DNA of 64,000 nt. Source: Bradyrhizobium sp. cir1 (lineage in GTDB: Bacteria > Pseudomonadota > Alphaproteobacteria > Rhizobiales > Xanthobacteraceae). This document shows, piece after piece, positions 15,437-23,486 of the stretch. A program made the translations under genes and the position numbers. A model generated the notes under the pieces. It saw nothing but the letters and a program-made list of their open reading frames with translations, had not been told where the DNA came from and did no database searches. Location of the stretch: assembly GCF_014198245.1 (NCBI RefSeq), contig NZ_JACIHE010000010.1:124001-188000 (forward strand). Direction: 5' to 3'. Every line of letters starts with the position of its first letter. Position 1 is the first letter of the stretch.

Positions 15437-15517
15437 TAATACGTTTGCGGCGGACCGACGGCCCGGCCTAGCGTGCAGCGGGGAGCTATCGCGAAGCCAA
15501 ACGAGTTGGTGCGTATC

Positions 15518-15979
15518 ATGATGTCCAGATCACATGGCAGATCCCTTGCGGCGCTATTTGCCTCGCTCAGCGCAGCCGCGCTGTTCCTTAGCCCCAGCGA
15601 CAGTTTTGCCAGACCTGGCGGGGCCGCGCCGCATGGTATGGCCGGTGCTGCCGTGCCACCGACTGCTGCGCGTCCGCCTATGGCGCCAGGGGCGCGATTC
15701 CATCGTCGCAACAATCCCTTCGTCTACTGGCCGGGCGGAGGCGGGTTCTTCTACGACGGTGCGACCTACAGCCAGCCCTTCGGCGATGCCGGACAGCCGC
15801 TCTCGAACGACGTGCGCTACACCTACACCTATGACGTTCCCTGGGACTGGGCGCATCGCTTCCCGCCCAACGTGGTGCCGTCCGACCGGCCCTATGTGCC
15901 GAGCTGCCCGACCGAGCAGGTGACGGTGCCCGGCCGCGGCGGCGGCGAGCACACCGTCAACATCATGCGCTGCTACTGA
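15518..15979 (+). CDS. secreted hypothetical protein
   Basis: A 153-residue exported protein with a signal peptide (SLAALFASLSAAALFLSPSDSFA). A Pro/Ala/Gly-rich linker follows, then a Tyr/Gly/Pro-rich folded part (FVYWPGGGGFFYDGATYSQPFG, YTYTYDVPWDWAHRFPP). Two Cys residues near the end (SCPTEQ and MRCY) probably form a disulfide. Either ATG 15518 or the next codon ATG 15521 may be used. No known domain. A perfect CtrA box lies upstream, which could tie it to the cell cycle or envelope. Function unknown. Confidence 0.75.
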   Translation: MMSRSHGRSLAALFASLSAAALFLSPSDSFARPGGAAPHGMAGAAVPPTAARPPMAPGARFHRRNNPFVYWPGGGGFFYDGATYSQPFGDAGQPLSNDVRYTYTYDVPWDWAHRFPPNVVPSDRPYVPSCPTEQVTVPGRGGGEHTVNIMRCY

Positions 15980-15985
15980 GTAGAG

Positions 15986-16825
15986 CTAGCCGAGTTCAAA
16001 GCTGGTCACGCCGAAGACGCGGTCGATCCGCAGCGGCGGGATCGGTCCTGTGTACATCCGCGCCGTCTCGAACACCGGCTTGAGGCCGAGTGCTTCCGCG
16101 AGCGCGATCGCCTCGCGATTGACGGCGGGGACATCGAGGAAGATTTCGCCGCCGCCAGCGCTTGCCAGCAACGCCTGCATGATCGTTTCCGCCGCCGTGC
16201 GATCGTCGGCGACGAGTGGGCCGATCTTGCAGCCCGTCCGGCACGGGCGGATCACGCCCCATGCGGCGAGCCTGCCGTCGCGCATCAGTGCACGGCCGAC
16301 GTGACCTCGTGTGTTGATCCACGCGCGCAGGAAGGCCGCGCGTGCGGCCGGGAAGACCGTTGCATCGTCGGCTTCGACAAGTGCGAACGGGACTTTGTCT
16401 AGCGCGATGACATCAGCAGGCGCCGGTAGCGCGGCAACCGTGCCGCCGTAGCGGATATTGGCGTAGGCAAGCCGGAAGCCGGATTTTTTGTAGTTGTCCT
16501 GCTGCGCGACGACGCCGTCGAGCCCGATCACGCGAGCGCCCGCATGCGCAATCGCCGCGTTCCAGATGCGCAGGCCGTGGCCCGCGCCGCGGAGGTCGGC
16601 GCGCACGATGTAGAAGCCGAGGAAGGCGAAGCGGTCATCGTAATTGACGCAGGAGACGGTCGCGACCGGCTCGCCGTCGATCTCGCCGACGAGGAAGCCT
16701 TGCGCGTCGGGAACCGCGAAGCAGGCGGCATCGGCCAAGCCCGGATTCCAGCCTTCGGCCGCGGCCCAGTCGATGGCGAGCGAGATTTCCTCCGGGCGCA
16801 GGTTGCGGATCTGCAAATCGCTCAT
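15986..16825 (-). CDS. GNAT family N-acetyltransferase with second C-terminal acetyltransferase-like domain
   Basis: A 279-residue cytoplasmic enzyme. The N-terminal GNAT fold (about 1-135) begins MSDLQIRNLRPEEISLAIDWAAAEGWNPG and has the acetyl-CoA binding loop VRADLRGAGHGLRIW. The C-terminal half (about 150-279) resembles the YitH/HolE-type acetyltransferase extension (GPLVADDRTAAETIMQALL…, ALGLKPVFETARMYTG). ATG 16825 is selected because the sequence upstream lacks coding character. Divergent from the SDR gene 102 bases away. The substrate is unknown; such proteins acetylate small amines or polyamines. Confidence 0.88.
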   Translation of the reverse strand: MSDLQIRNLRPEEISLAIDWAAAEGWNPGLADAACFAVPDAQGFLVGEIDGEPVATVSCVNYDDRFAFLGFYIVRADLRGAGHGLRIWNAAIAHAGARVIGLDGVVAQQDNYKKSGFRLAYANIRYGGTVAALPAPADVIALDKVPFALVEADDATVFPAARAAFLRAWINTRGHVGRALMRDGRLAAWGVIRPCRTGCKIGPLVADDRTAAETIMQALLASAGGGEIFLDVPAVNREAIALAEALGLKPVFETARMYTGPIPPLRIDRVFGVTSFELG

Positions 16826-16927
16826 GACGGATGCCTTCGGGCGGTGGACCAGCCGACAGGTCTGGCGGTAGAAGGCCCCATGATAGGCCGAGCCTGCGGC
16901 TCGCCTCAACTCAAGGGATGAACGGAC

Positions 16928-17632
16928 ATGGCAGCAGAGAAGGTTGCACTCGTCACCGCGGGCGGCAGCGGCATGGGGGCGGGGGCTGCGCGCCGGCTGG
17001 CGGCGGACGGCTTCCGCGTCGCGATCCTGTCGTCCTCCGGCAAGGGCGAGGCGCTGGCGACCGAGCTCGGCGGCCTCGGTGTCACCGGCTCGAACAAGTC
17101 GAACGACGACCTGAAGCGCCTCGTCGACGGCGCGCTTGCCAAATGGGGACGCATCGACGTGCTCGTCAACAGTGCGGGCCACGGGCCCCGCGCGCCGATC
17201 ACGGAGATCACCGACGAGCAGTGGCACACCGGCCTCGACACCTATCTGCTCAACGTGATCCGTCCGACCCGGCTGGTGACGCCGGTGATGCAGGCGCAGA
17301 AGGGCGGGGCCATCATCAACATCTCGACCGCCTGGGCGTTCGAGCCGAGCGCGATGTTTCCGACCTCGGCGGTGTTTCGTGCCGGCCTAGCCGCCTTCAC
17401 CAAGATCTTCACGGACACGCACGCCGCCGACAACATCCGCATGAACAACGTGCTGCCGGGCTGGATCGACAGCCTGCCGCAGACGGATGCGCGCCGCGAC
17501 AGCGTACCGATGCAGCGCTACGGCAAGGTCGAGGAGATCGCGGCGACGATCTCGTTCCTGGCGTCCGACGGCGCGGCCTACATCACCGGCCAGAACATCC
17601 GCGTCGACGGCGGGTTGACGCGTTCGGTCTGA
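16928..17632 (+). CDS. SDR-family protein lacking the YxxxK catalytic motif
   Basis: A 234-residue Rossmann-fold protein. The nucleotide-binding glycine motif is TAGGSGMGAG (about 10-19) and an NSAG follows near residue 83, so NAD(P) binding is likely. At the place where SDR enzymes carry Tyr-x-x-x-Lys, this protein reads PTSAVFRAGLAAFTK: both Tyr and Lys are absent, the aligned residues being Ser/Thr and Arg/Phe. The C-terminal LPGWIDSLP and GAAYITGQNIRVDGGLTRS segments are standard. I recall rhizobial SDR-like proteins with the same substitution, so it is probably a stable subfamily rather than a broken gene. Catalysis by the usual mechanism is doubtful. Divergent from the GNAT gene. Confidence 0.88.
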   Translation: MAAEKVALVTAGGSGMGAGAARRLAADGFRVAILSSSGKGEALATELGGLGVTGSNKSNDDLKRLVDGALAKWGRIDVLVNSAGHGPRAPITEITDEQWHTGLDTYLLNVIRPTRLVTPVMQAQKGGAIINISTAWAFEPSAMFPTSAVFRAGLAAFTKIFTDTHAADNIRMNNVLPGWIDSLPQTDARRDSVPMQRYGKVEEIAATISFLASDGAAYITGQNIRVDGGLTRSV

Positions 17633-17905
17633 GGTCGAGCAAATTCGAATCGCGTTGGCGCGGCCTTGTCGTCGTGCGACGCGGGCCTGCGTTGCGCGAC
17701 GCTGGTGAGGCGAGATAAGTGGCATGTGGGCCACACCTGTCATCCGTTTGCACGAGACGGAGCGCACACTACGTCACAGTCCCTATGAACTTCGCCGCAG
17801 CCCAAGACGTTACGGGGCTCGCGGCCTATGCCCGACCTGCGCCGGATGCCTTCCGCCCGCGCGCATTCGAAACGCGAATTTTGTCGCGTGGGCAAGGAGA
17901 CTGGA

Positions 17906-18733
17906 ATGAAGAAGTTTTTGCTGGCGGTCGCATCGCTTGTGCTCGGCACCGCCTCCGTGCAGGCCGCCGACCTCGCGGCGCGCTACACCAAGGCGCCGGT
18001 GATGGCCCCGGCCTATGACTGGACCGGCTTCTATGTCGGCGCCAACGTCGGCGGGCAGTGGGGCAGCGCCGATCCGACCACCTCGACCGTGTATTCGCCG
18101 ACCGGCTATTTCGCGACCAGCAGCGTCCCCGCCATCAACACCGTCGGCGCCCAGAGCCTCAACAGCTCCAGCGTGACCGGCGGCTTCACCGCGGGCTACA
18201 ACTGGCAGGTCAACCACGCCGTGCTCGGCCTCGAAGGCGACATCAACTATCTCGGCTTCAAGGGCAGCGTGACCGGATCGGCGCTCTATCCCTGCTGCGC
18301 ACCGACCGGCTTTACGGTGTCGTCGTCCGTCTCGGCCGACTGGCTCGCGACCATCCGCGGCCGCATCGGCTTCCTCGCCGCCCCGACCTGGCTGCTCTAC
18401 GCCACGGGCGGTGCGGCCATTGCCGAGGTGAAGGGCAATTTCAACTTCACGGACACGTTCGCGGCCGCAACGGAATCTGCGGCGATCCGCGATACGCGCG
18501 TCGGCTGGACCGCGGGCGTCGGCACTGAATATGCGTTCGGCGGCGGCTGGTCGCTCAAGGCCGAATATCTCCATGTCGATCTCGGCCGCGCCAGCACGAC
18601 CAGCACGAACCTTGCTTCCTTCGCCGTCGCATTCCCGAGCAATGTCTACACCCATTCGGTAGACATCAAGTCGGACATCGTGCGTGTCGGCGTGAACTAC
18701 AAGTTCGGCGGACCTGTCGTCGCCAGGTACTGA
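17906..18733 (+). CDS. Omp31-like outer-membrane beta-barrel protein
   Basis: A 275-residue outer-membrane protein. The signal peptide MKKFLLAVASLVLGTASVQA precedes AADLAARYTKAP and YDWTGFYVGANVGGQWG, the typical opening of rhizobial Omp31/Rop-like eight-stranded barrels. Alternating hydrophobic strands follow, and the last strand, VRVGVNYKFGGPVVARY, ends in an aromatic residue as needed for BAM-dependent insertion. AAGGAGAC precedes ATG 17906. The 273 bases upstream show no other gene. Many paralogues normally occur per genome. Adhesion or structural roles are usual for the family; the exact role is unknown. Confidence 0.92.
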   Translation: MKKFLLAVASLVLGTASVQAADLAARYTKAPVMAPAYDWTGFYVGANVGGQWGSADPTTSTVYSPTGYFATSSVPAINTVGAQSLNSSSVTGGFTAGYNWQVNHAVLGLEGDINYLGFKGSVTGSALYPCCAPTGFTVSSSVSADWLATIRGRIGFLAAPTWLLYATGGAAIAEVKGNFNFTDTFAAATESAAIRDTRVGWTAGVGTEYAFGGGWSLKAEYLHVDLGRASTTSTNLASFAVAFPSNVYTHSVDIKSDIVRVGVNYKFGGPVVARY

Positions 18734-18773
18734 GCTTCATCCCGCTTGCGGATCTGGCGTGGAAAGCCCCGGC

Positions 18774-18874
18774 CTAAAGCGCGATGAGATTGGGATCAAT
18801 CGTCATCGCGCTTTAGGTTGTTGTTGACGCATGATCTTTCCGGAAAACCGCTTCGCACTTTTCCGGATCATGCT
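18774..18874. repeat. two-part extragenic palindrome (AAAGCGCGATGA / GCATGATC families), copy 1
   Basis: The first part is CTAAAGCGCGATGA…TCATCGCGCTTTAG (18774-18816). The second is GCATGATC…GGAAAACCGC…TTTTCCGGATCATGC (18829-18873). Relatives are at 36153-36254, 37666-37770 and, as a single part, 32094-32170. Both parts can form hairpins after transcription. It separates the barrel-protein gene from the convergent serine hydrolase. Confidence 0.85.
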
Positions 18875-18900
18875 TGAGCTTGGGCTTTCTGCTTTTGAGC

Positions 18901-20058
18901 TCAGCCACCGTGCGAGGCGACCAGATGCGCGAGGGCGGGAAGGATCTTGTAGCGCGCGATCTCGTGCGGATATTCGCCGCGATTGGCGAGCAGCACGATG
19001 CCGATCCGCCGTGCTGGCACGAGGCCGAGATAGCCGGAGGCATTGTTGAGCCCGCCCGGCTTGTCGACGATTGTGACGCCGGGCAGGCGCACGGTCTCCC
19101 AGGCCATGCCTTGCCCGAATGTCTCGTCGACGCGGAAGGTCTCGTGCTGCGTCATCCGCAGCGCCTCGCGCAGATGCGGGTCGACCGAGCGGCTGTCGAG
19201 GCAGGCCGCGACGAAGGTCGAAAGATCCCGCGCAGACGAAAACATCTGGCCGGTGCCGGGAAAATCGAAATAGCTCTGCTGGCTGCCGATCGGGCCGATC
19301 GCCATGCCCTGATCCGAATAGCCCTGGACCACGCGCTGCATCCAGGCCGCGTCCATGACGGCGCGGTTGTCCTCGCCTCGCTCCGGCAGAGAGGTCGCGG
19401 TCATGCCGAGCGGTCCAAGGATGCGCTGCTGGAACAGCGTTGCGATCGGCGCGCGGTAGCAATTTTCGAGCACGAGCTGGAGCAGCACGTAGCCGGCGTG
19501 GCTGTAGATGCGTTGCTTGCCGGGCTGCTCGCCAGCCTGCGGTCTCCACGCGTTGAGCATCTCGATGAACTGCGGGCGCGAAAACTGCTCGTTCGGCCAG
19601 GGCGGATGGTCGGTCGGCAGCAGCAGCCCCGACGTATGGGTGACGAGCTCGCCGACGGTGACGCGGCGGATGTCGTCGCCATCAAGCTCCGGAAGATATT
19701 TTTGCAAGGGATCGTCGAGCCGCAGCTCGCCGCGAAGCGTACCGAGCGCGACCAGCGTTGCCTCGAACGCCTTGCGCAGCGAGGCGAGGTTGAACAGCGT
19801 ATCGGGCGTCACCGGCCGTCGTGTGGTGTCGTCGGCAAAGCCATAGGTGAAGAACTCGACATGGCGGCCGGCATAGAGCGCAGCGGCGAGGCCGCCCGGA
19901 TGATCCGGCGTCGCGGTCGGCGCGAGCTCGGCAGCGACGATGTCGCGCAACTGCGCGATCATGTCGGAATCCGCAGATGCGCGGCGCGGGCCAAGCGCGA
20001 TCGCAAGAGGAATGAGCGCGGCCCGGGCGAAGCTTCGCCGGGTGATCGGGGATGACAT
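18901..20058 (-). CDS. serine hydrolase, class C beta-lactamase/DD-peptidase family, Tat-exported
   Basis: A 385-residue exported enzyme. The N-terminus MSSPITRRSFARAALIPLAIALGPRRASA has a twin-arginine motif (TRRSFAR) and a hydrophobic stretch. The penicillin-binding fold follows. It has the nucleophile motif SLRK (SxxK, in LFNLASLRKAF), a Tyr motif in IYSHAGY in place of YxN, and DKPGGLNN in the position of the K-T/S-G triad. GKQRIYSHAGYVLLQLV and ARDLSTFVAACLD are typical of the beta-lactamase/esterase EstB family. It could be a beta-lactamase, an esterase or a peptidoglycan DD-peptidase; sequence does not decide. Monocistronic, divergent from the ArsR pair. Confidence 0.88.
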   Translation of the reverse strand: MSSPITRRSFARAALIPLAIALGPRRASADSDMIAQLRDIVAAELAPTATPDHPGGLAAALYAGRHVEFFTYGFADDTTRRPVTPDTLFNLASLRKAFEATLVALGTLRGELRLDDPLQKYLPELDGDDIRRVTVGELVTHTSGLLLPTDHPPWPNEQFSRPQFIEMLNAWRPQAGEQPGKQRIYSHAGYVLLQLVLENCYRAPIATLFQQRILGPLGMTATSLPERGEDNRAVMDAAWMQRVVQGYSDQGMAIGPIGSQQSYFDFPGTGQMFSSARDLSTFVAACLDSRSVDPHLREALRMTQHETFRVDETFGQGMAWETVRLPGVTIVDKPGGLNNASGYLGLVPARRIGIVLLANRGEYPHEIARYKILPALAHLVASHGG

Positions 20059-20188
20059 GACAGCAGGCGGAACGTGCTCGAATGATTGATGCTTGTGCGC
20101 CCCCGACCGTCTTTTAGCGGGGAGGGGCCCGTGTCCCAATTCACGATTCCGCGTTGTGGGTTCCGCGTGGCGGGCTATGAAGTTTAAC

Positions 20189-20256
20189 TTAGCCGATCAG
20201 CTAACAATTATTGACACCCATCGCTCGGGGATCATATAGTTAGCTCCATGGCTAAC
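20189..20256 (+). promoter_or_regulatory. promoter with two TTAGC-N6-GCTAA operators, probably leaderless
   Basis: A near-consensus promoter is visible: TTGACA (20211-20216), 18-base spacer, TATAGT (20235-20240). Two inverted repeats of the same kind flank it: TTAGC-N6-GCTAA at 20189-20204 and GTTAGC-N6-GCTAAC at 20239-20256. The second overlaps the -10 element and the ATG of the ArsR-type gene. Transcription starting about seven bases after the -10 would begin almost on the ATG at 20248, so the mRNA may lack a leader. Likely autorepression by the adjacent regulator. Confidence 0.75.
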
Positions 20257-20631
20257 CAATTATCCCGGCTCGACCAGATCTTCGCAGCCCTTGCCGATCC
20301 GACGCGGCGGGCGATCGTGATGCGGCTGTGCGCCGGCGAGGCTTCGGTCGGCGAACTCGCGGATCCCTTCGACATGGCGCTGCCGAGTTTCATGAAACAC
20401 ATCCACGTGCTCGAGGCGAGCGGGCTGGTCGAGTCGGAGAAGTCCGGCCGGGTGCGCACCTGCCGGCTCAGTCCGGACGCGCTTGTCGGCGCGGAAGACT
20501 GGTTCCAGCAGCAGCGCGCGATCTGGGAGGCGCGGCTCGACCGGTTCGAAGCCTATGTGATGAAGCTGAAGAAGGAGAGGGCGGCCGCCAAGCGGCCGTC
20601 ACGTACAACCAAGAAGAAAGGTTCCGAGTGA
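20248..20631 (+). CDS. ArsR-type transcriptional repressor paired with an AHSA1 protein
   Basis: A 127-residue winged-helix regulator. The DNA-binding core spans about 8-85: LDQIFAALADPTRRAIVMRLCAGEASVGELADPFDMALPSFMKHIHVLEASGLVESEKSGRVRTC. There is no metal-binding CxC pair, so it belongs to the non-metal SdpR-like branch usually linked to SRPBCC genes. The Lys-rich C-terminus is typical. Its stop TGA shares one base with the next ATG, so the pair is translationally coupled. The operators in its promoter suggest autoregulation. The ATG lies inside an operator and has no ribosome-binding site, in line with leaderless translation. Confidence 0.93.
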   Translation: MANQLSRLDQIFAALADPTRRAIVMRLCAGEASVGELADPFDMALPSFMKHIHVLEASGLVESEKSGRVRTCRLSPDALVGAEDWFQQQRAIWEARLDRFEAYVMKLKKERAAAKRPSRTTKKKGSE

Positions 20632-21122
20632 TGACGAATTCTGCCAATCCCGCCTTGTCGCAATGGTCGCTCGACCGCGAGATCGTGATGTCGCGCGTGA
20701 TCGACGCGCCGCGCGACCTGGTGTTCGAGGCGTGGTCCGACCCGAAGCATCTGCCGCAATGGTTCGGGCCGAAGGGCTTCAAGGTCGAGACCTTCGAGAT
20801 CGACGTCCGCGTCGGCGGCGTCTGGCGCTTCAATATGATCGGCCCGGACGGGACGGTCTATCCGAACCGCATGCGTTTCCGCCGCATCGAGCGGCCGTCC
20901 TTGATGGAGATGGATCACGGCGTCGACCAGGATGATGATCCCGGCATGTTCCGCTTCACCCTCACGTTCGCCGAACAGAGTAACGGCAAGACGGTGCTGA
21001 TGATGCGGCAGCTGGCCTCGAGCACCGAACAGCGCGACGGCATGATCGGCTTCGGCGCCGTCGAATACGGCTACCAGACGCTGGATAAGCTCGCGGCGTA
21101 TGTGGCGGGGATGAAGAGATAA
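20631..21122 (+). CDS. SRPBCC/AHSA1-domain protein
   Basis: A 163-residue START-like helix-grip protein (Aha1/CalC family). Typical features are LDREIVMSRVIDAPRDLVFEAWSDPKHLPQWFGPKGF at the N-terminus, GGVWRFNMIGPDG in the middle and GMIGFGAVEYGYQTLDKLAAYVAG at the end. The fold makes a deep hydrophobic pocket for a small ligand. It is coupled to the upstream ArsR-type repressor, a very common bacterial pair of unknown physiological purpose, possibly sensing or binding the ligand that relieves repression. Confidence 0.93.
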   Translation: MTNSANPALSQWSLDREIVMSRVIDAPRDLVFEAWSDPKHLPQWFGPKGFKVETFEIDVRVGGVWRFNMIGPDGTVYPNRMRFRRIERPSLMEMDHGVDQDDDPGMFRFTLTFAEQSNGKTVLMMRQLASSTEQRDGMIGFGAVEYGYQTLDKLAAYVAGMKR

Positions 21123-21327
21123 GTCCCCGCATGATTCCAGGGGCTCCGGATAGGTGTCCCTGGAACGAACTTGAAACGGAGGGGAGCGCAGCCGCTTTCG
21201 CGATTATGCCAGCGCGCAGTGCTATTATGACAGTATCATGACATCGATTTCTGTCGCGTCGTGCTACTGAATTATGACAGAATTGCTACCGCTAGATGTC
21301 ACGTCGATTAAAGCGGAGCGATTCATC

Positions 21328-22170
21328 ATGTTGCAGTGGCAGGCGCGGTCAAATCCCCTCGCGTGGTGGTGGGGGTCGCTGACGCTTGTGAGCAGCGCCA
21401 ACATCCTCGTCTGGTTCATGCTGTACCGCGAGTTCTACCCGACGGTTGCAGGCAGTGTCGGCGGCGGCTCCGATATCGGGCTGATGTTCCTGCTCTGCGC
21501 CGGCTACGTGTTCGGCTGCGCCTTCCGCTCGGTGCTGCCACGCGCCGACGTCCAGCGCATCTGCCTGTTCGACACCTGGCTCTCCAGCGTCTTCGTCGGC
21601 CGCTCGGTCGCGACCGTGGCCGAGGTCTGCTTCGCCGCGCAATGGGCCATCATCCTGCATCAGCTCGGCAAGATGGCGGGTGCCGAGACGGCGGTGAACA
21701 TCGCGCTCGTGATCGTGCCGGTCATCATCATCGCGGAGTGCTTCTCCTGGTACGCGGTGGTGACGACCAATTTCCTCTTCAACGCGATCGAGAACTCGCT
21801 GTGGGCGGTGACCTTCTTCCTCGCCGGCATCGCGCTGTGCCGCCTGATGCCGGAGTTCCAGGGCGCGGTGCGCTGGGCGCTGATCGCCGGCATCGTCGGC
21901 ATTGCCTGCTTCCTCGCCTTCCTCGTCACCGTCGACGTGCCGATGTATCTCAGCCGCTGGCGGGCAGGGCACGCCGAGGGCAACAAATTCCTCGGCCTGC
22001 TCGAAGGCCTGCATGACGTCGCGACGCGCTGGGTGGTGACCCACGACATCGCGCACTGGAAGGGCGAGCTGACCTGGATGTTCCTGTATTTCAGTGCCGC
22101 CGTGTGGTCGAGCCTCGCGCTCTGCGCGCTCTATGCGATGGAAGGGTATCTGACGCGCTATCTGGCCTGA
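21328..22170 (+). CDS. hypothetical multi-pass membrane protein
   Basis: A 280-residue integral membrane protein with about seven hydrophobic segments, e.g. WWGSLTLVSSANILVWFML, IGLMFLLCAGYVFGCAF, AVNIALVIVPVIIIAECF, WALIAGIVGIACFLAFLV and the C-terminal LYFSAAVWSSLALCALYA. ATG 21328 is preferred because GCGGAG lies nine bases before it; an in-frame ATG at 21274 would add 18 residues but has no ribosome-binding site. I do not recognise a family. A few charged residues within membrane segments (ECFSW, DTWLSS) could be functional. It stands alone; function unknown. Confidence 0.75.
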   Translation: MLQWQARSNPLAWWWGSLTLVSSANILVWFMLYREFYPTVAGSVGGGSDIGLMFLLCAGYVFGCAFRSVLPRADVQRICLFDTWLSSVFVGRSVATVAEVCFAAQWAIILHQLGKMAGAETAVNIALVIVPVIIIAECFSWYAVVTTNFLFNAIENSLWAVTFFLAGIALCRLMPEFQGAVRWALIAGIVGIACFLAFLVTVDVPMYLSRWRAGHAEGNKFLGLLEGLHDVATRWVVTHDIAHWKGELTWMFLYFSAAVWSSLALCALYAMEGYLTRYLA

Positions 22171-22183
22171 GATTGATTCTTGT

Positions 22184-22235
22184 TTTTACGCGTTTTCTTC
22201 ACGCGAACCGGTTCCACTTCGCTTGAGAACGCTCT
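22184..22235. repeat. short extragenic repeat (TTTTTACGCGTTTTCTTCACG family)
   Basis: The element runs from TTTTTACGCGTTTTCTTCAC through GAACCGGTTCCACTTCGCTT to AACGCTCTA. I recognise this as a recurrent Bradyrhizobium intergenic repeat often found next to the AAAGCGCGATGA and GCATGATC elements. It lies between convergent genes and reaches the stop codon of the solute-binding protein. Confidence 0.55.
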
Positions 22236-23445
22236 ATTTGCCGACCAGGCTGCATTTGCTGCGGTCGAGCGGGCGGAAGGCCTGGTCGGGCGGGATCGTC
22301 GCGACCAGCTTGACGAAGTCCCACGGGCCCCTGGATTCCTCCTGCGTCTTGACCTGCACCAGATAGAGATCGTGCACCATGCGCTGGTCCTCGCGGATGC
22401 GGCCGTTGGTGGTGTAGGCATCCGACACCGGTGTCGCCTTCATCTTGGCCATCACGGCCGCGCTGTCGTCGGAGTCGGTGTCCTTCACCGCTTGCAGATA
22501 GTGACGCACGGCGGAATAGACGCCGGCCTGGATCTGCGAGGGCATCGCCTTGCGCCGCGCATAGAATGCATCCGAGAATTTTCGGGCAGCGGGCGAGACG
22601 TCCTCGAAGAACGAGGTGACGATGAGGTCACCGCGCGTAGCCTTCAGCCCGACCGATTCGATGTCGACGTTCTGAAACGACATCGGCACGATCTTCATGC
22701 CCTGCGCGGCAAGGCCGAATTCCTCGGCCTGCTTGATCGCGGTGGCATTGTCGCCGGCGACGTTGATGGCGAGGATCTTGGCGCCCGACGACTGCGCCTG
22801 GAGCAGGAAGGAGCTGTAATCGGGCGTGCCAAGCTGTGCCTTCACGCTGCCGGCGACCTTGCCGCCGAGCGCCGCGATGCGGTCGCGCGCGGTCGCCTCG
22901 ATCGAATGGCCGAAGGCATAGTCACCGGTGATGAAGAACCATGGCTCCTTGCTGGTCTGCATGATGCCGGAGACGACCGCTGTCGCGGTGGAATAGGCGT
23001 CCTGGGTCCACTGCACGCTGGTCGGCGCGCAGGCGTCGTCGGTGAGCTGGTTGGCGCCGGCGCCGGAGACGAGGAAGATCTTGCCGTTGCCGCGCACCAG
23101 CTCCTGCACCGCGAGCGCAGCGCCCGAGCTGCCGCCGTCGGCGATTGCCTGGACGCCGTCGCTGAACCATTTGCGGGCGAGCGAGGCCGCAAGGTCCGGC
23201 TTGTTCTGGTGATCGGCCTGCAAGATCTCGATCGGCTTGCCGTTGATCTTGCCGCCGAACTCCTCCGCCGCCATTCGCGCCGCCTCGACCGAGCCCGGGC
23301 CCATCGCGGTCGCGAACACGCCGTTCATGTCGGTGAGCACGCCGATGCGGATGGCGTCGCCCTTGATCTCGGCGCGCGCGGGGAGGCTTGCGAGCGCCAG
23401 TGTGATCAGCAGGAAGGCGGTAGATGTCGTGCGAATGGTGGTCAT
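22234..23445 (-). CDS. ABC transporter substrate-binding protein, branched-chain amino acid (Leu/Ile/Val) family
   Basis: A 403-residue periplasmic binding protein (type I fold). The signal peptide MTTIRTTSTAFLLITLALASLPARA is followed by IKGDAIRIGVLTDMNGVFATAMGPGSVEAARMAAEEFGG, the standard opening of the Peripla_BP_6 family. ATG 23445 has AGGAAACG upstream. It is third in a minus-strand run after the FAD monooxygenase and FAH-family genes (41-base gap), and no permease or ATPase genes are present. In rhizobia such proteins often bind aromatic acids rather than amino acids, which would fit the neighbouring ring-degradation genes; this is inference. Confidence 0.9.
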   Translation of the reverse strand: MTTIRTTSTAFLLITLALASLPARAEIKGDAIRIGVLTDMNGVFATAMGPGSVEAARMAAEEFGGKINGKPIEILQADHQNKPDLAASLARKWFSDGVQAIADGGSSGAALAVQELVRGNGKIFLVSGAGANQLTDDACAPTSVQWTQDAYSTATAVVSGIMQTSKEPWFFITGDYAFGHSIEATARDRIAALGGKVAGSVKAQLGTPDYSSFLLQAQSSGAKILAINVAGDNATAIKQAEEFGLAAQGMKIVPMSFQNVDIESVGLKATRGDLIVTSFFEDVSPAARKFSDAFYARRKAMPSQIQAGVYSAVRHYLQAVKDTDSDDSAAVMAKMKATPVSDAYTTNGRIREDQRMVHDLYLVQVKTQEESRGPWDFVKLVATIPPDQAFRPLDRSKCSLVGK

Positions 23446-23486
23446 GGCGTTTCCTGATTTTATCGTTGATTGATCGGTCGAGGTGG

